DNA of 64,000 nt. Source: Pullichristensenella sp963930055 (GTDB lineage: Bacteria; Bacillota; Clostridia; Christensenellales; Aristaeellaceae). The stretch is from assembly GCA_963930055.1 (NCBI GenBank), contig CAWVKS010000007.1, positions 1-64,000 of the forward strand. Reading direction: 5' to 3'. Both the position numbers and the translations under genes were made by a program. The notes below the pieces were generated by a model. It did not search any database. It saw only the letters and a program-made list of their open reading frames with translations, and had not been told where the DNA came from. Positions within the stretch are counted from its first letter, which is position 1; each line of letters opens with the position of its first letter. Below are positions 1 through 8,134 of this stretch, in pieces.

Positions 1-2
1 AG

Positions 3-1286
3 ATCGATATGGAGATCGGCGAGGCGCGCACGCTCACCGCCGCCGTATCGCCGCAGGATGCGCACCCCACCGTGACGTTCGTAAGCTCCAACAGCGCCGT
101 GGCAACCGTTTCGCAATCGGGCGAGGTCTACGCCGTGGGCGCGGGCGAAGCCGTGATCACCGCGCGCGCCTGGGGCGGGGCGAGCGCCTCCTGCGTGGTG
201 CGCGTGGCGGGCGTGCCCCTTTCCGGCATCGGCTTTTCGCAGAGCGCCCTGACGCTGCGCGTGGGCGAACAGGTGGGCACGGCGCTGGAATTCTACCCGG
301 AGGGCGCTTCCGACCGGCGCGTGGCTTACAGCGTGGAGGGCACGGGCGTGATCGCCGTTTCCCCCGACGGCGTTGTCACCGGGCTTTCCGAGGGCACGGC
401 GCGGCTGGTGGCCGTGGCCGCGGACGGGGGGCACACGGACATACTCGACGTGACGGTCGAACCCGCCGCCGCCAGGCTGCGCGCGCTCATCGTCGGCCAG
501 CAGATGTATGAAGAAGGGGTCAACAGCGTGCGCGTCGGCTCCATCAACACCGCGCAGAGCGTCTCCTTCCTGTTGCAGAACCAGAACGTGGACGGGGAGA
601 GCTACGAGACCACGGTGCTGCTCGACTCCACGCGCGCCGAGACGCTTTCCGCCATCCGCACGGCCTTTGGAGGCGCGCAGGAGGGCGATATATCGCTGCT
701 TTACATCACCTGCCACGGCTATTATGCCCACGGCATGAGCTTTTTTGAATTGTACGACGGCTCCGTGATCGCCGCGCGCGACCTGGAGCGCGAACTGCGC
801 AAGGTGCCGGGCACGGTGGTGGTCATCGCCGACTGCTGCGGCAGCGGCGGGCTGATCGGCAGGGCTTCGACGCTGGAGGACTTCAACCGCGGCATCGTGC
901 AGGTGTTTTCCGGCTATGTGGGCGCCCCCACGTTTGCCGGCAGCAAGTACAAGGTCATCGCCAGCGCCTCGCTCGACCAGGACAGCTACCGCATCAGTTT
1001 CGACGAAAATATCACCGAAAGCGACATGGCCACCGTGCTGGCGCGGGCGCTGTGCGATGGGGCGGGCTGGAGCCTCGGCGGCGGCCGGCGCGCCGCACTG
1101 CGCGCCGATACGGACTACGACCGGCAGATCACTTTCGGGGAGATCGGCCTCTACATCGCCCGCCGCGTGCCCTGGTACCTCGACGTGGCCGGCAAGCTGG
1201 CCGGGGCGGAGGCGGCCTATGTGCAAAACGTACAGGTCTATCCCGAGGGCGACCCGCTGGTGCTGTTCGGACGGCAGGGGCAATGA
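3..1286 (+). CDS. Surface protein with Ig-like (Big_2) repeats and C14 caspase-like domain, 5'-partial
   Basis: The frame is open to the left edge of the window, so the N-terminus (signal peptide and further repeats) is missing. The visible part starts with two bacterial Ig-like type 2 domains (about residues 1-68 and 70-152, counting from the ATG at 9), recognisable by the NSAVATVSQSGEVYAVGAGEA and VSPDGVVTGLSEGTA patterns. A caspase-like peptidase domain runs from about 156 to the end, with the catalytic pair His236 (in ITCHGYY) and Cys277 (in the DxCxSG motif, read DCCGSG). It is probably a secreted or wall-associated cysteine peptidase; the family normally cuts after Arg or Lys. Substrate and role cannot be read from the sequence. 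No gene overlaps it, and the next gene has its own promoter. Confidence 0.85.
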   Translation: MDMEIGEARTLTAAVSPQDAHPTVTFVSSNSAVATVSQSGEVYAVGAGEAVITARAWGGASASCVVRVAGVPLSGIGFSQSALTLRVGEQVGTALEFYPEGASDRRVAYSVEGTGVIAVSPDGVVTGLSEGTARLVAVAADGGHTDILDVTVEPAAARLRALIVGQQMYEEGVNSVRVGSINTAQSVSFLLQNQNVDGESYETTVLLDSTRAETLSAIRTAFGGAQEGDISLLYITCHGYYAHGMSFFELYDGSVIAARDLERELRKVPGTVVVIADCCGSGGLIGRASTLEDFNRGIVQVFSGYVGAPTFAGSKYKVIASASLDQDSYRISFDENITESDMATVLARALCDGAGWSLGGGRRAALRADTDYDRQITFGEIGLYIARRVPWYLDVAGKLAGAEAAYVQNVQVYPEGDPLVLFGRQGQ

Positions 1287-1374
1287 GGCGTTTTGCCGCC
1301 GCCATAGCACAGAAGGCGAAGTTTCTCCTGCAAATTTATGTTAAATCTTTGAGAAAAGTTCTGCCTTGCAGGAA

Positions 1375-1402
1375 TTGATTTTCGCTTCTCGAATCATATA
1401 AG
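1375..1402 (+). promoter_or_regulatory. Sigma-A type promoter for ispH-rpsA
   Basis: TTGATT (1375-1380), a 16-bp spacer and TATAAG (1397-1402) lie about 45 bp before the ispH-rpsA coding region in an AT-richer gap. Confidence 0.45.
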
Positions 1403-1454
1403 TTAGCGTATTTTCGAAACACGTACAGGATGAGGAGGAATTCCCGTTTCCAAG

Positions 1455-3494
1455 GTGATCGTGGCGGAACATGCCGGTTTCTGTTTTGGCGTGCGCCGGG
1501 CGGTGGAAGCCGCGAAGGCCGCCGCGCCGGCCTGGACGCTCGGCCCGGTGATCCACAACCCGCGCGTGGTGGCGGAACTTGCCGAACTGGGCGTAGTCAG
1601 CGCCGACGCGCCGGAGGGCATTCCCGAGGGCGCGGTCGCGGTGGTGCGTTCGCACGGCGTGGGCCGGGAGACGCTTTCCCGTTTACGCGCGCGCGCGCGC
1701 GAGGTGTGCGACGCCACCTGCCCTTTCGTGAACCGCATCCACGAAATGGCGCAGGAAGCGGAGGCGCGGGACGTGCCCCTGATCGTGGTGGGCGAGGAGC
1801 GCCACCCGGAAGTGGAAGGCATCCGCGGCTGGACGCGCGGCAAAAGCTATGCCGTGGCCAGCGAGGACGCCGCCCGGGCGCTGCCGGAGATGGCGCGCGC
1901 GCTGGTGGTATCGCAAACCACGTTCATCCTCGAGCGCTTTGAATGCGTATGCGCGGCCCTGAAAGAGCGCGTGCGCGATATGGAGATACGCACGACCATC
2001 TGCCCCGCCACGCGCGAGCGGCAGGAGGAAGCCGTCCGTCTGGCAAAAAGCGTGGACGTAATGCTGGTGGTGGGCGGCAGGGAGAGTTCCAACAGCCGCA
2101 AGCTGTTTGAGCTGGTCAAAGCGGTTTGCCCACGCGCGCACTTCATCGAGGGCGCGCGCGAGGTGGAAAATACATGGTTCCAACAAGCAGACCGGGTGGG
2201 AATTACAGCCGGCGCCTCTACGCCGGATTGTACAATTAAGGAGGTAGCAGCAAGAATGAACGACATCGAGAAGCAGGTCACTCCGTCCGAGGAGCAGCAG
2301 GCCGAGGCCAATTCCGCGGAATCCGACTTTATGGCGGACGTGGAAAAGTCCATGGTACAGCTCCGTCCCGGGCAGACGATCACGGGCACCGTGGTGCAGA
2401 TCACCAATGACGAGGTCTGCGTCAACGTCGGTTACAAGGCAGACGGATTGGTTAAGAAAGCTGACCTCTCCTCGACCGATGTAAAGGTTGGCGACGAGAT
2501 CGAAGTCGAAGTCGTCAAGGTCAACGACGGCGAAGGCAACGTGCTGCTCTCGCAGCGCAACATCGTCAACCGCAAGATCTGGGACGAGATCATGGCCAAG
2601 TATGAGTCCGGCGAATACGTCACCGGCACCGGCAAGGAAGCCGTCAAGGGCGGCCTGCTGGCCGACGTGATGGGTATCCGCTGCTTCATCCCCGCCTCCC
2701 AGCTCTCCCTGCGCTATGTGGAGAAGATCGAGGAGTTCGTGGGTCAGGAGCTGACCTTGCAGATCATCGAAGTGGACAAGCCCAAGAAGCGCATCGTCGC
2801 TTCGCGCAAGAAGGTGCTTCTGGCTGAGGAAGCCGAGCGCAAAAAGGCCATTTGGGACGCTCTGGAAGTTGGCAGCGTGGTCAAGGGCGTCGTTCGCCGT
2901 CTGGCGGACTTCGGCGCGTTCGTCGACATCGGCGGCGTGGACGGCCTTGTGCATGTGACCGACCTGAGCTGGGGCCGCGTGCAGCATCCCTCGGATGTTG
3001 TCAAAGTCGGCGACGAGATCGATGTGAAGATCCTCAACGTCGACCCCGCCCGCGAGCGCATTTCCCTCTCCTATAAGCAGACCCGTCCGCGTCCGTGGAC
3101 CGTGGCCGGCGAGAAGTACCCGGTCGGCTCCATCGTCGAGGGCAAGGTCGTGCGCATCACCACCTTCGGCGCCTTCGTGGAGCTCGAGCCCGGCCTGGAC
3201 GGCCTGGTGCACATCTCCCAGTGCGCCCTCACCCGCATCGCCAAGGTCGAGGACGCGGTCAACGTCGGCGACATCGTGCGCGTGAAGGTGCTGGACGTCA
3301 ACACCGAAGCCAAGCGCATTTCCCTGTCCATCCGCGAGGTGCTCGAGGACGAGGCCATGGAGCAGATGCCCGCGGGCAACGACCTGGACGAGTACGCCAT
3401 CGTGGACGTGCCCGAGGCTATTGAGGACGAGCCCGAAGCCGTGCCGGTGGAGATCCCCACCGCCGAGACCGAGGAAGCTCCCGCCGAGGAATAA
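1455..3494 (+). CDS. ispH: Fused 4-hydroxy-3-methylbut-2-enyl diphosphate reductase / 30S ribosomal protein S1
   Basis: This is the IspH-S1 fusion known from Clostridia. Residues 1-265 are IspH, the last MEP-pathway enzyme that makes IPP and DMAPP. Its three 4Fe-4S cysteines are visible as Cys10 (HAGFCFG), Cys89 (DATCP) and Cys183 (TTICPATRERQ). Residues about 300-630 hold four S1 RNA-binding domains, followed by an acidic Glu-rich tail. The listed start is GTG 1455 (MIVAEHAG), but the Shine-Dalgarno AGGAGG (1433-1438) is 16 nt away. The well-spaced codon is 1446 (GTT, reading xSKVIVAEHAG), so the true start or a base call there is uncertain. An internal AAGGAGGT (2238-2245) followed by ATG at 2256 (MNDIEKQ) sits exactly at the domain junction and could give free S1. 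A terminator follows. Confidence 0.93.
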   Translation: MIVAEHAGFCFGVRRAVEAAKAAAPAWTLGPVIHNPRVVAELAELGVVSADAPEGIPEGAVAVVRSHGVGRETLSRLRARAREVCDATCPFVNRIHEMAQEAEARDVPLIVVGEERHPEVEGIRGWTRGKSYAVASEDAARALPEMARALVVSQTTFILERFECVCAALKERVRDMEIRTTICPATRERQEEAVRLAKSVDVMLVVGGRESSNSRKLFELVKAVCPRAHFIEGAREVENTWFQQADRVGITAGASTPDCTIKEVAARMNDIEKQVTPSEEQQAEANSAESDFMADVEKSMVQLRPGQTITGTVVQITNDEVCVNVGYKADGLVKKADLSSTDVKVGDEIEVEVVKVNDGEGNVLLSQRNIVNRKIWDEIMAKYESGEYVTGTGKEAVKGGLLADVMGIRCFIPASQLSLRYVEKIEEFVGQELTLQIIEVDKPKKRIVASRKKVLLAEEAERKKAIWDALEVGSVVKGVVRRLADFGAFVDIGGVDGLVHVTDLSWGRVQHPSDVVKVGDEIDVKILNVDPARERISLSYKQTRPRPWTVAGEKYPVGSIVEGKVVRITTFGAFVELEPGLDGLVHISQCALTRIAKVEDAVNVGDIVRVKVLDVNTEAKRISLSIREVLEDEAMEQMPAGNDLDEYAIVDVPEAIEDEPEAVPVEIPTAETEEAPAEE

Positions 3495-3508
3495 CAACAT
3501 CATGCCTG

Positions 3509-3540
3509 TGCGGCACGGCCTTTCGTCGTGCCGCATTTTT
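3509..3540 (+). terminator. Rho-independent terminator after ispH-rpsA
   Basis: The 9-bp perfect stem TGCGGCACG/CGTGCCGCA (3509-3517 with 3527-3535) is followed directly by five T. Confidence 0.85.
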
Positions 3541-3569
3541 CTATTTTACCCACAGAAAGGTCGTTTTCT

Positions 3570-4499
3570 ATGCCACAGATGGAGACGCTTTCGCTTTTCT
3601 CCGAGCGCGACGGGCTGGAACTGCCGCTGCTTATCTGCGTGCCGGACGGCGATGTGCGCGCGGTGGTGCAGTTTTCCCACGGCATGTGTGAAAACAAGGA
3701 GCGCTACGCGCCGTTTATGGAGTATTTGGCGGTACGCGGCTTCGCCTGCGCCATCCACGACCATCGCGGCCACGGCGCGGCGGCGCTTAAGCGCGGGGAG
3801 CTGGGCTACTTTGGCGCGGACGGCGCGAACGCGCTGGTGGACGATCTGCACCAGGTGACGGCGTGGCTGCGCGAGCGCTTCCCCGGCAAGCGCGTCTACC
3901 TCTTTGGCCACAGCATGGGTTCGCTGGCGGCGCGCGTCTATGCCGGGCGCTTCGATCAGGAGCTTGCCGGCCTCGTGGTCTGCGGAAGCCCCGGTTGGAA
4001 TCCCGGCGCGCCCTTTGGGCGGCTGATGGCGCGCGTCCTTGGGGCGCGCAGCGGCGGCCGCGCGCGGAGCAGGTTCTTGAAGGTGCTGACCTTTGGGCCG
4101 TTCTACCGCGCGTTCAAAAAGGAACAGAGCAAGTGCGCCTGGATCTGCTCGGACAAGGCCGTGGTGGCCGCCTACGAGTTGGACCCGCTGTGCGGCTTCA
4201 CGTTTACCTGCAACGGCTTTGCTTCCCTTTATACGCTGATGGAGCAGTGCTACGACCGGCATGTGAAGGCGGGCAAGCCGGATTTGCCCATACTCTTCAT
4301 CTCCGGCGCGGAGGACGCCTGTCGCGGCGGGGACAAGGGCTTTGCGCAGGCCGTGGAGATGATGCGCGGGCGCGGCTACCGGGAAGTGGACAGCCGTCTC
4401 TACCCCGGCATGCGCCACGAGATACTCAACGAAGCGGGCAGGCAGGCCGTGTATGACGACGTGCTTTCCTGGCTGGAGAAGCAGGAGGCGGGGGCATGA
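3570..4499 (+). CDS. Alpha/beta hydrolase, monoacylglycerol lipase / lysophospholipase-like (Hydrolase_4)
   Basis: 309 aa. The start ATG 3570 (MPQMETL) was chosen because AGAAAGG lies just upstream; an earlier in-frame ATG at 3528 falls inside the preceding terminator. The nucleophile elbow GHSMGS places Ser115, the acid is probably Asp in SGAEDACR and the base is His in GMRHEILNE, giving a full Ser-Asp-His triad. The oxyanion-side motif SHGM (residues 36-39) and the HDHRGHG segment are typical of the serine aminopeptidase S33 / monoglyceride lipase group. No signal peptide is seen, so it acts in the cytoplasm on a small acyl ester that cannot be named. Its stop overlaps the Nudix start by 4 bp (ATGA), so the two are translationally coupled. 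Confidence 0.85.
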   Translation: MPQMETLSLFSERDGLELPLLICVPDGDVRAVVQFSHGMCENKERYAPFMEYLAVRGFACAIHDHRGHGAAALKRGELGYFGADGANALVDDLHQVTAWLRERFPGKRVYLFGHSMGSLAARVYAGRFDQELAGLVVCGSPGWNPGAPFGRLMARVLGARSGGRARSRFLKVLTFGPFYRAFKKEQSKCAWICSDKAVVAAYELDPLCGFTFTCNGFASLYTLMEQCYDRHVKAGKPDLPILFISGAEDACRGGDKGFAQAVEMMRGRGYREVDSRLYPGMRHEILNEAGRQAVYDDVLSWLEKQEAGA

Positions 4500-4892
4500 T
4501 CGCGGTGGTGGCCGGCGTGGTGCGCCGGGAGGGGCGCGTGCTGCTCTGTCAGCGGCCGGAGGGGAAGCGCTTCGGCCTTCTGTGGGAATTCCCCGGCGGC
4601 AAGGTCGAGGCGGGCGAAACCCCGGAAGCAGCGCTGGAACGGGAACTGCGCGAGGAGTTGGACGTTCAGACGCGCACGGGGCGCGTGCTGGACGCATTGC
4701 GCATGGATAGCCGCGACGGCGGCGATCTGCTGCTGTTGTTCTACGAGAGCGAAATCGTGCGCGGCGAGCCGCGAACGGTGGAGTGCCGCGCGCTTGACTG
4801 GGCGTTGCCGGAGGGACGTGGCCGCATACGACCTCGCCCCGGCGGACAGTCTGTTTTTGCGGCGGCGGGCCGGAGCTGTTTGGCGCGCGCTG
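4496..4892 (+). CDS. Nudix hydrolase, MutT-like (frame-disrupted near its end)
   Basis: Starts at the ATGA overlap with the hydrolase gene. The Nudix box is intact: GGKVEAGETPEAALERELREELDV, matching Gx5Ex7REUxEExGU. The N-terminal half resembles MutT/8-oxo-dGTP diphosphatases (MIAVVAGVVRREGRVLLCQRPEGK). After LDWALPE the frame breaks. Removing one G from the GGG at 4813-4815 restores EDVAAYDLAPADSLFLRR, and a second shift near 4860 would lead to a TGA ending at 4892 (GPELFGAR). The end coordinate is therefore a reconstruction. Function: sanitising oxidised or non-canonical nucleotides. The gene marks the left edge of the indel-rich block. Confidence 0.75.
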
Positions 4893-4946
4893 AAGTGCCC
4901 CCGGCGACGGTTGGGCGCAAAAACTGTATCTTTGGGCGCGCAGGGC

Positions 4947-4975
4947 TTTCCTTTGCCGGCCGCGCGCTGTATAAT
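4947..4975 (+). promoter_or_regulatory. Possible promoter for nfeD-floA
   Basis: A perfect TATAAT (4970-4975) lies 23 bp before the nfeD start; the -35 at 17 bp spacing (TTTCCT) is weak. Confidence 0.4.
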
Positions 4976-4998
4976 GGATGCCGAAAGGAGGCGTGGAA

Positions 4999-5486
4999 AT
5001 GGACTTTGTTTCCTATATACCGGCCATCATACTGCTGATCCTCGGCTTTGGGCTGGTCGTGCTGGAGATGTACCTGCCGGGTTTTGGCGCGCCGGGCATC
5101 CTCGGCTGCATACTGCTGGTGGCCGGCGTGGTCGCCCGCCAGGCCGACGCCTTTGCAGGCGCTGATCATGGCGCTGATCATCGTCGCCCTTTTGTGCGTC
5201 GCGCTTTCGATCTTCATACACTCCGCCTCCAAGGGGCGGCTGGCGAACTCGAAGCTGGTGCTCAAGGAAGTTGGCCACCAGGCCGGAAAGCGAGAACGAA
5301 CTGAAGTACTTCGTCGGCAAGACGGGCACCGCCGAAACGCCCCTGCGCCCCGCGGGCATCGCCGTGTTCGACGGCGTGAAGCTCAATGTGGTCTCTGAAG
5401 GCGCGTTTGTGGAGGCATCGCGGCCGGTGACGGTCGAGCGCGTAGAGGGCAACCGCATCGTGGTGCGGGAGGCGCAACAGGCGTAA
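4999..5486 (+). CDS. NfeD-like membrane protein (frame-disrupted)
   Basis: Start ATG 4999, preceded by AGGAGG. Reconstructed by joining three frames: MDFVSYIPAIILLILGFGLVVLEMYLPGFGAPGILGCILLVAGVVA, then LQALIMALIIVALLCVALSIFIHSASKGRLANSKLVLKEV, then ATRPESENELKYFVGKTGTAETPLRPAGIAVFDGVKLNVVSEGAFVEASRPVTVERVEGNRIVV. This is an NfeD protein: transmembrane helices followed by a C-terminal OB-fold domain, here without the protease domain of long NfeD. The frame breaks are an extra T in TTT 5152-5154 and an extra T at 5271-5272. It sits directly before floA, the standard partner arrangement in Bacillota, and probably acts with it at the membrane. Confidence 0.8.
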
Positions 5487-5537
5487 ACGCTTGAGGGACG
5501 CCGCGAACGCGGCGGATTTGGAAGGGAGGAATCTATC

Positions 5538-6555
5538 GTGACTACGGGCAGCATCGTTGTAAGTTTCATCGCCATTATCGGCATCATCCTTGTGCTCATT
5601 CTCTTTTTGCGCTTTGTGCCGCTGGGATTGTGGATCTCGGCGCGGCCGCGGGCGTGCGCGTGCGCATCGTCTCTTTGATCGCCATGCGCTTCCGTCGCGT
5701 CAACCCCTTTAAGGTCGTCCTGCCGATGATCAAGGCCACCAAAGCCGGCCTCGACCTTGACATGAACGAGCTGGAAGCGCACCTGCTGCGCGGGCGGCAG
5801 CGTGGACCGCGTGGTCGATTCGCTGATCGCCGCGCAGTCGGCGCAGATACCGCTGGAGTTCGAGCAGAGCCGCGCCATCGACCTGGCCGGCCGCGATGTG
5901 CTCGAAGCGGTAAAGATGTCGGTCAACCCCAAGGTCATTGAGACGCCCGGTGGTGGCCGCCATCGCCAAGGATGGCATCGAGCTGCGCGCCAAGGCCCGC
6001 GTGACCGTTGCGCGCCAACATCGCCCGCCTGGTCGGCGGCGCCGGCGAGGAGACGATCATTGCCCGCGTCGGCGAGGGCATCGTCACCACGGTCGGCTCT
6101 TCGCCCACGCACAAGGAAGTGCTGGAAAACCCGGACCTCATCAGCCGCACGGTGCTGGCCAAGGGTCTGGACGCGGGCACGTCCTTTGAGATCCTCTCCA
6201 TCGACATCGCCGACGTGGACGTGGGCCGCAACGTGGGCCGCGCAGCTGCAGATCGATCAGGCCGAGGCTGACCGCCGCATCGCGCAGGCCAAGGCCGAGG
6301 AGCGCCGCGCCATGGCCGTTGCCCACGAGCAGGAAATGATCGCCGCCGTGCAGGAGATGCGCCCGCGTGGTCGAGGCCGACGGGCCGAAAGTGCCGCGCG
6401 CCATGGCCGAGGCGCTGCGCCAGGGCAAGTTGGGCGTGATGGACTACTACAACATGCAGAACGTCATCTCCGACACCCGCATGCGCGATTCCATCGCCGG
6501 CACGGACGCGACCGTGGCCAAGCCGCTCGACGAACAGAATGGCGGCAAGAAGTAA
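5538..6555 (+). CDS. floA: Flotillin-like protein FloA (frame-disrupted)
   Basis: Start GTG 5538 with GGGAGGA upstream. Despite at least six indels the protein reads clearly as FloA, a scaffold of functional membrane microdomains: an N-terminal membrane hairpin (VSFIAIIGIILVLILFLRFVPLGLWI), the PHB/SPFH core (EIVNPKVIETP-like, VRANIARLVGGAGEETIIARVGEGIVTTVGS, EILSIDIADVDVGRNVGAQLQIDQAEADRRIAQAKAEERRAMAVA) and the C-terminal DYYNMQNVISDTRMRDSI. Frame breaks are near 5640 (one base missing), 5792-5794 (extra G), 5949 (extra G), 6008 (extra T), 6238 (extra C) and 6362 (probably extra C). A further in-frame distortion lies near 6382. Such clean conservation argues that the breaks are sequence errors. 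Confidence 0.87.
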
Positions 6556-6622
6556 ACCGCATGACGACCCCGCGGAGGCGCGGCGGCCCCGCCCTCCGCA
6601 ACCATAGAAGGGAGGGACGCGC

Positions 6623-7340
6623 TTGGATGATGCTCTGATCGTTGTGATCGCCCTCATCGCCGATCGTCGGCTCCGTGATCAAAAACGCCAAAAAGACCGC
6701 GAAAAAGCGTCCCGGACAGGCGCAGAGACCGCAGGCCGCGCCGCCCCAAAAAGGCCGGCTACGACCCGACGCGCAAGGAAGTTGACTGGGAAGAGGCCTT
6801 CCCGCCCGATGTGCGGGAAGTGCTGGCCAGGGAGCGCGGCAAGGGCGCGGCGAAGAAGTACAACGCTCCAAACCCAAACCCACGCCTGTCAGCGCGGCAA
6901 AGCCCGCGGCGGAGGGCGTGAGCCCCGTGTTTGCCGACGGCTGCGCAGGCGGTTCGCTGCCCCACGAGGCGGATACGGAGGGCAAGAGCGTCGCCTACGC
7001 CGACGGCTGCGTGGGCGGCTCGCTCCCCCACGACGACCGGCCCCCGCGCCAGCGCGCGACGCCGCGCGAGCAGGCCCCGGACACCCGCCCGGTGCTGCTG
7101 GACGCCGCCTCGCACGTCAAAAGCCAGCCGAAGCTCACCGCGGCGGAAATGCGCCGCGCCGTGATCACGGCGGAAGCGCTCGCCCGCCCCGTGGCGCTGC
7201 GGCCGCAACGGATACCGCCTGTAAACACATCGCCCGTGTGCGCGTCCCCCGTGGGCGCGCACGCTTGTATTTTGGAAGAAATCCTCGTTGGGGCGAAGGA
7301 TTTTCGCCGCCCGTGGAAGAATCATTTACAAGAAACGTGA
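6623..7340 (+). CDS. Hypothetical protein downstream of floA (frame-disrupted)
   Basis: TTG start at 6623 with GGAGGG upstream. Joining frames gives an N-terminal hydrophobic helix (DDALIVVIALIAIVGSVIKNAKKTAKK), then a charged, Pro/Ala-rich segment with the phrase YDPTRKEVDWEEAFPPDVREVLARERGKGAAKK. This is followed by two copies of ADGCxGGSLPH and a C-terminal helical part (PKLTAAEMRRAVITAEALARP). It probably belongs to the same operon as nfeD and floA and is membrane-anchored with a cytoplasmic tail. No family recognised. Indels are visible near 6660, 6750 and 6862. Confidence 0.6.
6933..7033 (+). repeat. Two 35-bp direct repeats inside the post-floA gene
   Basis: 6933-6967 and 6999-7033 match at 31 of 35 positions and encode ADGCAGGSLPHE and ADGCVGGSLPHD, 66 bp apart. 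Confidence 0.75.
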
Positions 7341-7369
7341 AAAAGGAAACGTGAAAAGGAGACAAGACC

Positions 7370-8122
7370 ATGGAGCCCATCCGCATACTGATCGCCGACG
7401 ACGACCCCGGCATGCTCCTGATGACGCGCAAGCTCATCGCGCGCGCCGAGGATTACCAGCTCGTGGGCGAAGCGCAGAGCGGCGAGGAGCTGCTGGCGCT
7501 GTATGAGAAGTTCACGCCCGAAGTGGTGCTGATGGACGTGGAGATGCCCGGCATGTCCCGGCATCGACTGCGCGCGCGTCATCCAGGACAAGAACCCCAA
7601 GGCGGTGCTGGTGTTCGCCACGGCGCATGAACAGTACATGAAGAGCGCCTTTGAGGTCTATGCCTTTGACTATCTGGTGAAGCCCTTCCCCGTGGAGCGC
7701 GCCCTCAACACGCTGCGGCTCATCCGCGAGCGGTTGCGGGAGAGCGCCGCCGCGCAGGCGGTGAATGCGCGCCCCCGGCCCCGCGACGGCGCCGTCGCGG
7801 CTGATGCTCAAAAAGCCGCGACGGGCTCTCGTTCGTGGACATCGAGGACATACTGCTGGTGCAGCGCGAGGAGCGGCAGACCGTCATCTACACCGTGGGC
7901 GACGGCCGCTACGTCACCGGTGAAGGGCTGAGCGAGCTGGAAGAGAGATTGCCTGCGAATATGTTCTTCCGCACCCACAAATCCTACATCGTGAACATCG
8001 GCCAGATCGAATCCGTCACGCCCTACGGCCGCTGGACGTACATCGTGCGCCTGTGCGGCACGAAGCGCGACGCGCTCATCACCCACGAGCGCTTCGACGA
8101 GCTGCAAAAACTCTTTTCCTGA
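7370..8122 (+). CDS. LytTR-family response regulator (frame-disrupted)
   Basis: ATG 7370 with AAAGGAG upstream. The receiver domain is clear: IRILIADDDPGM (acidic pocket), VVLMDVEMPGMSGIDC (phospho-acceptor Asp), FATAHEQYMKSAF (Thr/Ala switch) and FDYLVKPF (conserved Lys). The C-terminus is a LytTR DNA-binding domain (IEDILLVQREERQTVIYTVGDGRYV, FFRTHKSYIVNIGQIESV). This is the AgrA/LytR/VirR type. Frame breaks: extra C in CCC 7557-7559, one shift between about 7760 and 7790, and an extra A in the A-run near 7810. No histidine kinase gene lies beside it, so its partner is elsewhere. Confidence 0.87.
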
Positions 8123-8134
8123 CAGGAGGTCGTC

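Noticed and set aside
1683..3536. 617-codon open frame on the minus strand antisense to ispH-rpsA
   Set aside because: A GC-rich shadow frame; its His/Leu/Asp-rich product has no family features, while the plus strand encodes a clear IspH-S1 protein.
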